From positions 5,111,465 to 5,175,464 of the forward strand of contig NZ_CP104694.1 in assembly GCF_025398735.1 (NCBI RefSeq): 64,000 nucleotides of DNA, read 5' to 3'. Below, piece after piece: positions 1 through 9,488 of this stretch. Below the pieces are notes generated by a model. It saw nothing but the letters and a program-made list of their open reading frames with translations. It searched no databases and was not told where the DNA came from. A program made the position numbers and the translations under genes. Positions within the stretch are counted from its first letter, which is position 1. The number at the start of each line of letters is the position of its first letter. Origin of the DNA: Tahibacter amnicola. Its GTDB lineage: Bacteria; Pseudomonadota; Gammaproteobacteria; Xanthomonadales; Rhodanobacteraceae.

Positions 1-1816
1 TCGGCGCCACGTAGCGGCACGTCGGGCACGCACCGCGGACCTGCTGCAGGTCAAACCCCTTCGTACCGCCGGCGTGGTCGGACGAGCCGATCACCCAGCG
101 CGGCACGTGGTCGGCATCATAAAAGTAGCCGCCCAGCACCGTGGTGGCACCCAGGTCGAGGACGTTGATACCCCACCCTGCATCCACCGGTGAGAACCAA
201 TGGCCGCTGACCGGCGCGCCCGACAGGCCTAGCGGCGAACAACCCGACGCAGCTGCCAATACGTACCGATTGCTGCCGGCCTTCTCGTTGATCGACCAGC
301 TGAAGACCATCTCGTTGTCGCGCAGCGGATCCCGCGTCATCGCGAAGCGCCCGACAGCACGCGTCCCGTACTGCGTGCTGTAGATCTCTCCGCCCGCCGT
401 GTCGCTGAGCTCCGAGGTACCCGCCAACGCATACCAGGTGGGAAGCCCCGCATCATCGAAGGTGTAAAAGAACGCAGCAAGGCGGCCGTTCACATAGTCG
501 AGGAAGAGCCCATCGCCCGACCGCTGCGGATTGAAGTAGTTGCCCTCGGCCAGTCCAAGCCCGCCGCGCGGCGGCGCATTGAGCCCATCAGCCAGCACCG
601 CCCGCACACGCAAGGTCACCGGCCGCGTGCTGAGATTGACGGGCGTAATGAACCACCGCCCCCGCGCTGCTGCGGACTGGCAGCTTTCGCATGCGGAACG
701 CCAGGACCAGCTGCCCGGCTGACCGGTTCCCCGGCGCATCACAGCGTCGACACGATCGCGCGGCGGAGCTTTCACCGCCGTGGAGTCGACGCCCGATACG
801 GGCAGCTCGACGCGCGAAATGTACACATCCACGTTTTCCAGCGAATCAACGCCGATCGCCACGGCGGAATAGCCCGGATTGTCGACGTAGAGCTTTTCAT
901 GCGCCTGGCCGGGCGCCAGCGCGAGAGTCATTGAGTTCGCCCCGGGATCAGCCGTGGGCTTGAGCGCAGTCGGCTGGTCGACCGCCGTGACCGGTGCAAA
1001 CGTCAATTCCACAGGCGCGATGAACATCGACGTGGGCGAGAACGTCGGATCCGTCAGAAGCAGGCCCGCGAAATCGGTGTGCGAGCCGATTTCGTCCGGT
1101 CGAGCCGTATAGCGGAACGTTGCCGTGAAGGGGATGTCGGAGCTGATGCGCTCGGGCACCTCGACGATCAGGGAGTCGCCGTAGTCATCTTCCGCAATGA
1201 CCTGGCCATTGCGCAGGGTGAAGTCGGCGCCGGCGAACGTCGTACGTACCGAAACCGCGTCCGAGCCGGGCGTGTTCTCCATGCGCGTCAGCACCCAGGC
1301 CGACCGCGACGGAAAGGCACGCAGGTCGAGACGGCATCGCGCCCGCGATCCAGCACTGCGCGCACGGCACAGCACTTCATTGGCACTGGGCAGTCCATCA
1401 CCGTTGCGATCGACGCCGACCGTCACGCTCCAGCGCGCCGTGGCCACGGTGGATTCTGCAGTAACTTCGGCAAACCAGGCCTGCTCGCCACTGGCGGCTG
1501 TCAGGGGGCGCAGGAAATAGCCAGTGGCTGCCAGGGGCAGATCGTAGAGATCTGCCGGCGTCGGGTCTTCACGCAGTGAATAGCTCTCGGCCTGCTCTGC
1601 CATCACACGCCAGGGCTGTGCAATGACTTGCTCGATCGTCCGCTCGGTGCGCAACGTGGCCGTGGTGATGCCCGAGGGCATGCCGACGAATCCCTGGACC
1701 AAGGTGCCCAGGTAGATCGGGTAGTACGCGGATTCCGCGCCGGCCGAATGTGCGACTGCAAGACTTGCAGCGAGCACAACGGCAGCCGAATGATGTATCC
1801 CTCGAAGAACGCCCAC
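1..1816 (-). CDS. Secreted tandem paralog 1 (3' end cut by window edge)
   Basis: This is an exported protein of unknown function and the last member of a five-gene tandem family. About 605 codons are visible. By alignment with its paralogs roughly 60 C-terminal residues lie beyond position 1. The start is a GTG at 1816-1814, chosen because GGGAG lies 7 nt upstream and the following residues (MGVLRGIHHSAAVVLAASLAVAHSAGA) form a Sec signal peptide. Visible family marks are an EF-hand-like 12-residue loop (DRNGDGLPSANE), a GNYFNPQRSGDG...FYTFDDAGLPTWY repeat, a second SGHWFSP...GGYFYDADHVPRW repeat, and a CPTC pair at the left edge. It follows paralog 2 by 106 nt on the same strand. No enzyme motif is seen. 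A calcium-binding surface or extracellular role is inference. Confidence 0.85.
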   Translation of the reverse strand, partial: MGVLRGIHHSAAVVLAASLAVAHSAGAESAYYPIYLGTLVQGFVGMPSGITTATLRTERTIEQVIAQPWRVMAEQAESYSLREDPTPADLYDLPLAATGYFLRPLTAASGEQAWFAEVTAESTVATARWSVTVGVDRNGDGLPSANEVLCRARSAGSRARCRLDLRAFPSRSAWVLTRMENTPGSDAVSVRTTFAGADFTLRNGQVIAEDDYGDSLIVEVPERISSDIPFTATFRYTARPDEIGSHTDFAGLLLTDPTFSPTSMFIAPVELTFAPVTAVDQPTALKPTADPGANSMTLALAPGQAHEKLYVDNPGYSAVAIGVDSLENVDVYISRVELPVSGVDSTAVKAPPRDRVDAVMRRGTGQPGSWSWRSACESCQSAAARGRWFITPVNLSTRPVTLRVRAVLADGLNAPPRGGLGLAEGNYFNPQRSGDGLFLDYVNGRLAAFFYTFDDAGLPTWYALAGTSELSDTAGGEIYSTQYGTRAVGRFAMTRDPLRDNEMVFSWSINEKAGSNRYVLAAASGCSPLGLSGAPVSGHWFSPVDAGWGINVLDLGATTVLGGYFYDADHVPRWVIGSSDHAGGTKGFDLQQVRGACPTCRYVAP

Positions 1817-1922
1817 CCACAGTCTCCCGATTCCGACGCCAGCACGGCTGCACACGCGAAACGGGCATCGTACGCAGCAGCGCGGGCGCTTGCAAAGGCA
1901 GCCCGGGGATGCGCTGCAGGGA

Positions 1923-3917
1923 TCAGAGGCAGTTCACGGTATCGGTCGCACGTGCCGTGTCTCTCGACAACCGATATCCGCCGCGCAGTGGGGCGACCAG
2001 CTGAATATCTGCCTGGGACTGCGCCTGCGCTCCAGAGGTGAAGGTCATTCGCCACTGCCCTGCCGTTGCGGAGGTCGGTGGCACGTAGGGGCAGGTCGGG
2101 CACGCGCCGATCAACTGCAACATGGTGAAAGACTTGGTGGCACCAGGGTCGGTGGATGAGCCGATCGTCCAGCGTGGGCGAAGCCCCGAGTCCTGAAAGA
2201 AGGCACCCAGTACCGTCGTATCACCCATGCCCAGGATGTTCATGCCCGAGCCGATGTCCGTTGGCGCAAACCAGTGCCCGGAGATGGGCAGATTCGCAGT
2301 GCCAATCCGCGCACAACCGCTGCGCGCGCCCAGCACCAACCGATTGGATCCGGCCTTTCCTTCAATTTTCCAGCTGAAGATCAGAGTGTCGACATCCGGC
2401 GACTGCGAAGGATTGATGAGGGAGAACCGGCCGACCACCTGCACGCCAAGGCGTTGCGCGAGTATGCGACCTGACCACAGGCCGATCATCGGCGAATCTC
2501 CGGACAGGACATACCAAACCGGCGCACCCTCATCGTCAAAGGTATACAAATAACCAATATCCCTTCCTGCCGCCGTATCAATGAACAATCCTTCACCGGG
2601 GCGCTGCGGGTTGTAGTAGTTGCCGGGCGCTGCCTTCAGCCCGATCTGCGGCAGAAAATCAGTACCGAAGTACATGGCCGTTTGCAGACTCAGCGTGACC
2701 GGACGGCCGGAACGGTTCACCGGCGTGATGAACCATCGCCCTTTTCCCATTGGCACGCGGGATGCGCAGTGCTGCCAGGCACACAGGTGCGTGGAGTTCG
2801 GGCCGGTGGTCGGCGTGGACATCCCCTCGCGCAGCACCGCGAGGCTCTGGTCGCGCGGTGGTGCTCGCACCAGGGTCGAGTCGACATGGCTGGGAGGCAG
2901 GTCGACCCGGGAAATGTACACGTCCACGCCATCGAGTGTATCGGCAGCGATGTCCATTACATCGAAGTGGGGATTGTCGATATACAGGCGGTCGTGCGCT
3001 TGCCCGGGATGCAGGATCACCTGGATGGGATCGGTCCAGTGGATGGCGTGTCCCGGCGAGATCGCATAGGGCTGTGCGGCCTGCGTGATCGGCGCAAATC
3101 GGAAGGCCAGCGGAATGACCGTTGCCGAGGCGACGGAATAACGTCCGTCGGTGAGTATGATTCCACCCAGCGGAATGTCGGGTACGGCATTGACCATCGG
3201 CGCGTAGCGGAACTCCGCCGCAAACGTCTGGCCTGCCTGCAGCGGCGCCGGCACCTTGACCGTGATGTCGGGCGAGTACGCTTCGGTCGGATGAAGCTCG
3301 CCACCGCCGGTGGCGAAGCGCGCGCCATGGAGCACGGTATTCAGATTCAGCGGCTCCCCGGTATGCCGTTCCAGTTGCGACACCACCCACATGGACCGGC
3401 TGGTATCGGCACGAAGGTCCAGTACGCAGGTGGCATTCTGCACCGACCGCGCTGCGCTGCAGATCGTTTCGTCCGCAGATGGCAAGCCATCACCGTTGCG
3501 GTCGATGCCGACATGGAGCCGGGCCCGGGTGTCGCTGTTGGCGCTGCCCAACAGCTGCAACGACACGACGGCAAACCACAGCTGCGAGCCGTTCGGATCG
3601 GTGAGCGGCTGCACTGTGTGGTGCACGCCGCCAGCCGCCAGGTCGAATGGATTGGCCGGCGTCGGGTCTGCCGGGACGGTGGCCTCTTCTACGCTGAGGT
3701 AACGCGCCTGCCAGAACTGCGCCCGGGCATCCGCGTAGGATTGTGGCGTGGCGAGGGGCGCCATGGTCGTGCCCGCAGGAAGGGCCAGGGTCACCGTGGG
3801 ACGATTGGCCAGGCTTGCGGGGTGGTGGTGGATTTCCGCCGTTGCGCTGCCACTCGGGCCAAGCGCGAGAAGGCCAGGCAATGGCGCCAGTATCGGCAGG
3901 AAGCGACGAGCGGTCAC
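1923..3917 (-). CDS. Secreted tandem paralog 2, EF-hand-like loop
   Basis: This is a 664-residue exported protein of unknown function. The open frame extends upstream, but GTG at 3917 is preferred: GGAGAA lies 6 nt before it, and the next residues (VTARRFLPILAPLPGLLALG...ATA) make a signal peptide. In order the protein shows a signal peptide (1-28), an N-terminal beta-rich half, an EF-hand-like loop near residues 136-147 (DRNGDGLPSADE), a GNYYNPQRPGEG...YTFDDEGAPVWY repeat, a SGHWFAP...GMNILGMGDTTVLG repeat, a CPTC pair and a C-terminal APLRGG tail. It has exactly the same length as paralog 5. It sits 70 nt downstream of paralog 3. The YYNP/WY repeats recur in many lysobacterial secreted proteins of unknown role. 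Confidence 0.85.
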   Translation of the reverse strand: MTARRFLPILAPLPGLLALGPSGSATAEIHHHPASLANRPTVTLALPAGTTMAPLATPQSYADARAQFWQARYLSVEEATVPADPTPANPFDLAAGGVHHTVQPLTDPNGSQLWFAVVSLQLLGSANSDTRARLHVGIDRNGDGLPSADETICSAARSVQNATCVLDLRADTSRSMWVVSQLERHTGEPLNLNTVLHGARFATGGGELHPTEAYSPDITVKVPAPLQAGQTFAAEFRYAPMVNAVPDIPLGGIILTDGRYSVASATVIPLAFRFAPITQAAQPYAISPGHAIHWTDPIQVILHPGQAHDRLYIDNPHFDVMDIAADTLDGVDVYISRVDLPPSHVDSTLVRAPPRDQSLAVLREGMSTPTTGPNSTHLCAWQHCASRVPMGKGRWFITPVNRSGRPVTLSLQTAMYFGTDFLPQIGLKAAPGNYYNPQRPGEGLFIDTAAGRDIGYLYTFDDEGAPVWYVLSGDSPMIGLWSGRILAQRLGVQVVGRFSLINPSQSPDVDTLIFSWKIEGKAGSNRLVLGARSGCARIGTANLPISGHWFAPTDIGSGMNILGMGDTTVLGAFFQDSGLRPRWTIGSSTDPGATKSFTMLQLIGACPTCPYVPPTSATAGQWRMTFTSGAQAQSQADIQLVAPLRGGYRLSRDTARATDTVNCL

Positions 3918-3987
3918 GATACGTTCTCCGGCAGCGGCGCTGCGATCGGGCTGGGCGGTGGGTACGAAGAGGGTGTGTGGTCGTGCA

Positions 3988-5100
3988 TCACAGGCAATGC
4001 AGGTCCCGGGTGCCACGACCAATGTCGACCGGCGTGACAACTTGGCCCTGCAGCGGCGCTGCCAAATGGACAGCGGGCCGCGACCGGGCGGAAGAGGCCG
4101 AATGGAATTCGACGCCATCGAGCGTGTCGACGGAAACGCTCATCTCGTTCTGGCTGGGATTGTCGACATACAGGCGTTCCTGTGCCTGTCCGGGCGCCAG
4201 CGTCACCATCACCGGTTCGTTGGGGCTGAATTTGTAGGGCGAAATGGCGACAGGCTGCGTGCTGGACGCAGCGTGCACGGGCTGCAGCGCAATCGGTACC
4301 AGGGTTGCCGATGCGGCCGTTGCGTCTACCGCGGTGAACAGCAGACCGGCAAATTCGCCGTAGGTGTCGACCGGAGGACGCGCACCATGGATCAGTGTGG
4401 CGACGAACGGCGAATTGGCGTCGACCGTTTCCGGCGTGGCGACGGCCAGGCTTCCCGCTATGGAATCGATAGCCCTGATCTTTCCATTCGACAGATCAAA
4501 GCGCGCCACGTCCAGCGTGGTTTCCAGCGTCGACGCCACCGGCGACGTCGGTGCCTGCGTGATCACCCACAGGCCATCAGTGCCGTGGTCGCGCACATCC
4601 AGGCGGCAGCGTGCCTGGCCGGCCGTATTTCGCGCTGTGCACCGCAACTCGTCAGCCGATGGCTGGCCGTCGCGATCGAGATCCAGGCCGACAATGACGG
4701 CAAAACGATCCTGCTCACTGGTTCCGCGCGGCGCCACGACGGACACCTCCGCATAGCCCGTCCGCGTGCCGCTACTGTCGGCCAAGGGGTGCAGGAAGAA
4801 CCCTTCACCCCCCGCACCGATATCAAAGGCGTTGCCGGGCGTAGGGTCGGCCGGCAAGCTGTAGGACCGCGTCACGGCGCGATTCATGCGGAACGCGGTC
4901 GCCACGGGATGATCGAGGGCATGAGCGACACGTGTCGTGAGCGTGGTACTCCCCGCCGGCACGGCCAGTGGGACAGTGGCAAGCGTGCCCAGCGATTCAG
5001 GCCAGTAGCGCGTTTCCGCGTGGGCGTTGCCCATGTCGGCGAAGGTCAGCAGGATGGACGCGGCGACGGACGTGCCATAGGGAATCCAGCGATGGCTCAT
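3988..5100 (-). CDS. Secreted tandem paralog 3, internally deleted form
   Basis: This is a 370-residue exported member of the tandem family. ATG at 5100 gives MSHRWIPYGTSVAASILLTFADMGNAHA, a plausible signal peptide. An in-frame upstream extension to 5160 adds no signal-like sequence. The N-terminal half matches the paralogs, including an EF-hand-like loop (DLDRDGQPSADE) and the LYVDNP...DTLDGV segment. Immediately after DTLDGV the protein jumps to the family's last ~35 residues (FHSASSARSRPAVHLAAPLQGQ...). Both aromatic YYNP/SGHWY repeats are therefore missing, about 294 residues less than paralogs 2 and 5, with the frame kept. It may be a natural short variant or a decaying copy; the intact frame favours the former. 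A perfect inverted repeat lies directly before the start. Confidence 0.85.
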   Translation of the reverse strand: MSHRWIPYGTSVAASILLTFADMGNAHAETRYWPESLGTLATVPLAVPAGSTTLTTRVAHALDHPVATAFRMNRAVTRSYSLPADPTPGNAFDIGAGGEGFFLHPLADSSGTRTGYAEVSVVAPRGTSEQDRFAVIVGLDLDRDGQPSADELRCTARNTAGQARCRLDVRDHGTDGLWVITQAPTSPVASTLETTLDVARFDLSNGKIRAIDSIAGSLAVATPETVDANSPFVATLIHGARPPVDTYGEFAGLLFTAVDATAASATLVPIALQPVHAASSTQPVAISPYKFSPNEPVMVTLAPGQAQERLYVDNPSQNEMSVSVDTLDGVEFHSASSARSRPAVHLAAPLQGQVVTPVDIGRGTRDLHCL

Positions 5101-5104
5101 GGGG

Positions 5105-5129
5105 TATCTCAGCGGATGTCGCTGAGATA
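5105..5129 (-). promoter_or_regulatory. 10-bp inverted repeat covering the translation start region of paralog 3
   Basis: TATCTCAGCG (5105-5114) and its exact reverse complement CGCTGAGATA (5120-5129) flank a 5-nt loop. The hairpin ends 4 nt before the ATG at 5100, exactly where a Shine-Dalgarno sequence would lie, and no other ribosome site is visible. None of the four other tandem paralogs has this. It could be a translational hairpin or a protein operator; the role is inferred. Confidence 0.5.
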
Positions 5130-5220
5130 GACGGTGCCTCGCGCGGATACCCGACGCCACGCGACCTTATTCGCTCTCTGCGGACATATCCGCTGTACCA
5201 CTGCCGCGCCATGAACTGCC

Positions 5221-7203
5221 TTACCGACAGCTCAGCATGTTGGTTGCACGTTCCACCGCCTGTGGGCGGGAGAACCCGCCACGCAAGGGCGCAACGAACT
5301 GGACAGAGGGCCGCGACAGCCCCTCCGCGGGTGAAGCGAAGTCGACGGTCCATTCGCCGATGGGTGTCACTGTCGGGCTGGAATAGACGCAGGAAGGACA
5401 CGCGCCGAGCACCTGCTGCATCGCAAACGACTTGACGCTGCCGGGATCCACGGACGTGCCGATCGCCCAGCGCGGCCTGCCCTCCGCATCGTAGAAGTAG
5501 GCACCCAGGACGGTCGCGTCACCCACGCCCTGGACGTTCATTCCCCATCCCGGATTTCCGGGCGCATACCAATGGCCAGACAACGGCGCCGCCAGGCTGT
5601 CGAGCGGCGCGCAAGCACTGCGCGCGGCGAGCACCAGGCGATTGCTGCCTGCCTTTCCGCGGATGTTCCAGCTGAAGATCAGATGGTTCGGCATCGCCAG
5701 GTCAGCCACCATGACGAAGCGGCCAGCGGCGCGCGTTCCCCGATCCTGTTCATACAGGGTACCGGTCCAGACGTACCCGATCGGGGAAGTACCTGCCATG
5801 GAGTACCAGACCGGCCTTCCATCTTCGCCAAATGTATAGAACACGCCGATCGCATCATTGTGAACCGCATCGACAAACACACCGTCGCCCTGGCGCTGCG
5901 GATTGAAGTAGTTGCCGGACACGGCGCGAAAGTTCCGTGGCGGATTCTCGTCGGCCATGCGGCTGATCGCCACCTTGATACGCACGGTCATCGGGCGATT
6001 CGTCTTGTTGACCGGCATGATGAAGTAGCGACCGGGCAGAAGCCGCCGGCTGTGCGAACAGAATGCACAGATCATCAGCGCGTTGTCGCCCATGACGGTG
6101 GTCACCAGCGTTCCCTGGCGCAGCACGGCGATCTCGGGAATGGTGTCCGACCAGTGCTGCGGCGTCGAGTCCACCCGGCTTTCCGCAAACGGCTGGTAGG
6201 CGACATGCACATCCACGCCCAGCAGGTGGTCGGCCTTCACCAGCAATTCCGACCCGTTGGGATTGTCGACGTACAGGCCCGTGCGACGTTCGCCCGGCTG
6301 CAACAGGACCGTCGTCCACGGCCTGCCCCAGTGCGTTTCATACGGCGTCAGCGAATACGCCTGACCAGACTGCACGACCTCCGTGAAGCTGAAACGCAGA
6401 GGAACGGCGATGGCGCCTGCGCCGGCGGAATCCGAAATCAGGAGGCCACCCAGCGGTACACCGGCCGGGTCGGTTGCCAGAGCCCTGTGATGAATCTGCG
6501 CCGCGAAAGACGTGCCCGTCGTGACGGTTTCGGGCAAAGCCACCTCAAGGCTGTCCGGAAAGGGCGACAAGGCAATCGTCTTGCCGGCATTGACCGAGAA
6601 ACGCGCACCGGTGATCCGCGTCTGCAGGAAGACGTCGTCGATCACACCATCTTCGCGTCGCGTCAGAATCCACAGCGATTCCGCCACCAGGCCACGCAGG
6701 TCGACGTGACACCGCGCCTCACCGCGCCGATTCACCGCCCGGCACAGCAGCTCGTCCCAGGAGGCATGTCCATCGCGATTGCGATCGATACCCACCGTCA
6801 GACTGACCGGCGATGCGGGCGTACCGTCCGCAGCATCAAGCACCACGATGTCGGCGAACCACAGCTGCCGACCATCCGCATCGGTCAGCGGCATCTGAGT
6901 AAACGATGTACCACCGCCTTCCACGTCGAATTCATCGTGCGGCGTGGCGTCGGGCGCGAGCGTCGATGCACGCGTCAGCAGATGTTCCGCCTGCCACACC
7001 GTCGCGCGAGGATGCGCCAGGCTGGCGTCCACCACGAGAGAAACGGATGTCGTGCCGGTCGGCATCGCCACCAGCGCTTCGGGCAGCCGCCCCATCGCAG
7101 CGGGATAGTAGGCCGTCTGCGCCATCGCGACAGAGCCAGTAGCCGCCAGCAAAAGCGTAGCCGTCATCCAGCGCACGCAAATTGTCCCGAATGGCAGGGC
7201 CAC
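5221..7203 (-). CDS. Secreted tandem paralog 4
   Basis: This is a 660-residue exported protein of unknown function from the tandem family. The start is GTG at 7203 with AAGGAG 6 nt upstream. MALPFGTICVRWMTATLLLAATGSVAMA is a signal peptide. It carries an EF-hand-like loop (DRNRDGHASWDE), a LYVDNPNGSE...GVDVHV segment, a GNYFNPQRQGDGVFVD...FYTFGEDGRPVWY repeat, a SGHWYAPGNPGWGMNVQG...AYFYDAEGRPRW repeat, a CPSC pair and the conserved C-terminal APLRGG tail. Spacing is 120 nt to paralog 3 and 116 nt from paralog 5, similar gaps that fit serial duplication. No catalytic signature is recognised. Confidence 0.87.
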   Translation of the reverse strand: MALPFGTICVRWMTATLLLAATGSVAMAQTAYYPAAMGRLPEALVAMPTGTTSVSLVVDASLAHPRATVWQAEHLLTRASTLAPDATPHDEFDVEGGGTSFTQMPLTDADGRQLWFADIVVLDAADGTPASPVSLTVGIDRNRDGHASWDELLCRAVNRRGEARCHVDLRGLVAESLWILTRREDGVIDDVFLQTRITGARFSVNAGKTIALSPFPDSLEVALPETVTTGTSFAAQIHHRALATDPAGVPLGGLLISDSAGAGAIAVPLRFSFTEVVQSGQAYSLTPYETHWGRPWTTVLLQPGERRTGLYVDNPNGSELLVKADHLLGVDVHVAYQPFAESRVDSTPQHWSDTIPEIAVLRQGTLVTTVMGDNALMICAFCSHSRRLLPGRYFIMPVNKTNRPMTVRIKVAISRMADENPPRNFRAVSGNYFNPQRQGDGVFVDAVHNDAIGVFYTFGEDGRPVWYSMAGTSPIGYVWTGTLYEQDRGTRAAGRFVMVADLAMPNHLIFSWNIRGKAGSNRLVLAARSACAPLDSLAAPLSGHWYAPGNPGWGMNVQGVGDATVLGAYFYDAEGRPRWAIGTSVDPGSVKSFAMQQVLGACPSCVYSSPTVTPIGEWTVDFASPAEGLSRPSVQFVAPLRGGFSRPQAVERATNMLSCR

Positions 7204-7319
7204 ACCGCACTCCTTGATTCGTCCTTGTGGTGACGTCGGCGCGGGTGGCCCCTGATATCCGCGACGCGTCGCTGGCTCGCCCGCCGCTGTCCGTCACAGC
7301 GACAGGCGCGCAATGGAAG

Positions 7320-9314
7320 CTACTGGCAAGCCACTGGCGAGGTCGCGCGAACGACCGCCTGCTGCTGTGCGAATTGCCCCGACAGCGGGGCCACGAAGGT
7401 GATCGACGGGCGTGACCGGGCGTCGGTGGCAGACGCGAAATCGACCCCCCATTGCCCCACCGGCGTCACTGTCGGCGCGACGTAGGCACAGGTCGGGCAC
7501 GCACCGGTCACTTGGTGCAGCGCAAACGTCTTGGTGCTGCCCGCGTCATTGGAGGTGCCGATCGCCCAGCGCGGTTTGCGCGCCGCGTCGTAGAAATACG
7601 CGCCGAGCACCGTGGTGTCGCCCAGACCCTGCACGTTCATGCCCCAGCCGGGACTGTCAGGCGCGTACCAGTGGCCGGAGACCTGCGCCGGCACGCCATT
7701 GACGCCTGCACAACCACTGCGCGCAGCGAGAACCAGTCGATTGCTGCCCGACGTGTCGCCGATGCTCCAGCTGAAGACAAGCTCGTCCTTGAGCGCATCC
7801 TTCACCATGCTGAAACGACCAACGGCGCGCGTACCGTTGGCCTGGTCGTAGATCGTTCCCTGCCACACGAAGCGTAGCGGGGATGTACCAGAAAGCGAGT
7901 ACCAGGTCGGCAGGCCCGCTTCGTCGAAGGTATAGAACACGCCGTTGGGTGTTCCATCCACCGTGTCGATGAAGACACCGTCGCCCGAACGCAGGGGGTT
8001 GTAGTAGTTGCCCGACGGCACGCCCAGTCCGGTGCCTGGATCGGCGCCGAGCGTACGACGCAGGGACACCCCCAGGCGGACCATCACTGGTCGATCACTG
8101 GTGTTGACCGGCGTAATGAAATAGCGCCCCGCTCCCACGCCACGGCTGATCTCGCAATGGACCGAGCAGATCGACGTGGAGTTCGGCCCGCCGTCGCTGC
8201 TGCTCATGCCTTTGCGCAGCACGGTGACGAGGTGATCGCCCGTCGGCGCCTGGATCCGGGTGGAATCAACCGCGCTCTGCGGCAGCAGGTCACGCCAGAC
8301 ATGGACGTCGACACCTTCAAGCGTACTGGCCTGGACGACGAGGTAATCCTGGTCGGAATTGTCGACATAGAGCTGCGGATGCGATTCCCCCGGCTGCAGC
8401 GTGACGGCCGTTTGCGCCGTCAGCAGCTGCGGCAGCAGGCGACCCGCCGCCATCGCGAACGGACGACCGACCGGCGCGACCTCCTCGATGGAGAAATTCA
8501 TCGGCACCACCTGTGCGGTGGCGGAGGATTGGCTTTGGTCGGTGATCAGCACGCCGCCGAAGCGCGTTTCCGGGTACTGGCCGAGCCGGGAATAGTGGTG
8601 GAAGGTGGCCGAAAAGGGGGTATGGGCGGTGATCGCGTCGGGCAGCACAACCCGTGTGTCCGCCGGTAGGGTGGCCATGGCACGCACCACGCCGCCAGAG
8701 CTGGCAAAACGCGCGGTGCGGGCTGTCATCACCAGCGGGAAGGTGCTTTGCGTGTGCGAGTGCAGCCGGGTCAGGATGTTGAGGTTCCTGGCGGGAAAGG
8801 CACGCAGATCAACCCGGCAGTGGGCCGTGATGCCGGTGTTGCGTGCATGGCAGAGCACCTCGTCGCCGGTGATGCGGTTGTCGCCGTTCTTGTCGACGAC
8901 GACCAGAACCTCAAAGCGCGTTTCAGGATCGGGCAGTGCCCCGCCCTGCAGATAGACATCGGCAAACCAGTGCTGCGCTCCGCCCGGCTCGGTCAGTGCC
9001 CAGCCGACGATACGCGATCCACCGGCGTTACCCAGGTCCAACGGATTGTCGGGCGTGGGATCGATGGGCAGGTTGTAGGTTTCGGAGAGTTTCTCCTCCA
9101 TGCGCCACATCTCGGCCCGGGGCCGGCTGATGCTGTGCGTGCTTTGAAGGACAGTCCCTGCAGCACCGGCCGGATACGGAATGCGCGCAGTTGGCATGTC
9201 GGCCAGCGATGCGGGGTAATGCACGGTCTCGGCCGTGGCGACGGCCGCCGCCAGCGAAAGCACAAGGGGGCTGAGAGCCCGCGCTGCGCGCCGGAACGGA
9301 AGGTATGGCTGCAC
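7320..9314 (-). CDS. Secreted tandem paralog 5 (first gene of the array)
   Basis: This is a 664-residue exported protein, the promoter-proximal member of the array. The frame opens further upstream (to 9470), but GTG at 9314 is chosen: AGGGAG lies just before it, and the following VQPYLPFRRAARALSPLVLSLAAAVATA is a signal peptide. It has an EF-hand-like loop with Asn at the Gly position (DKNGDNRITGDE), then GNYYNPLRSGDGVFID...FYTFDEAGLPTWY, SGHWYAPDSPGWGMNVQG...AYFYDAARKPRW, a CPTC pair and a final APLSGQ tail. It is divergent from kmo, separated by 174 bp that must carry both promoters, although no convincing sigma-70 pair was found there. Function unknown. Confidence 0.87.
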   Translation of the reverse strand: MQPYLPFRRAARALSPLVLSLAAAVATAETVHYPASLADMPTARIPYPAGAAGTVLQSTHSISRPRAEMWRMEEKLSETYNLPIDPTPDNPLDLGNAGGSRIVGWALTEPGGAQHWFADVYLQGGALPDPETRFEVLVVVDKNGDNRITGDEVLCHARNTGITAHCRVDLRAFPARNLNILTRLHSHTQSTFPLVMTARTARFASSGGVVRAMATLPADTRVVLPDAITAHTPFSATFHHYSRLGQYPETRFGGVLITDQSQSSATAQVVPMNFSIEEVAPVGRPFAMAAGRLLPQLLTAQTAVTLQPGESHPQLYVDNSDQDYLVVQASTLEGVDVHVWRDLLPQSAVDSTRIQAPTGDHLVTVLRKGMSSSDGGPNSTSICSVHCEISRGVGAGRYFITPVNTSDRPVMVRLGVSLRRTLGADPGTGLGVPSGNYYNPLRSGDGVFIDTVDGTPNGVFYTFDEAGLPTWYSLSGTSPLRFVWQGTIYDQANGTRAVGRFSMVKDALKDELVFSWSIGDTSGSNRLVLAARSGCAGVNGVPAQVSGHWYAPDSPGWGMNVQGLGDTTVLGAYFYDAARKPRWAIGTSNDAGSTKTFALHQVTGACPTCAYVAPTVTPVGQWGVDFASATDARSRPSITFVAPLSGQFAQQQAVVRATSPVACQ

Positions 9315-9488
9315 GGAAGCACTCCCTGAGTCGAAGAACGTCGACAGCGCGGGGCGTGACAGGCCAAGATCGGCGTCTTGGCCATCGGTGTGCGCTGCCG
9401 AGGCTGCGTATCGTAAAACATCGCATGACGGAAGGGCCGGGCTAGCTTCGGATTTCCCGCCGTCCCCCATCGAAGGACACGACCGAGC

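Noticed and set aside
2682-7233. Long plus-strand frames opposite the tandem paralogs
   Set aside because: They mirror the conserved minus-strand proteins, which have signal peptides, ribosome sites and paralogs; the plus frames have none.
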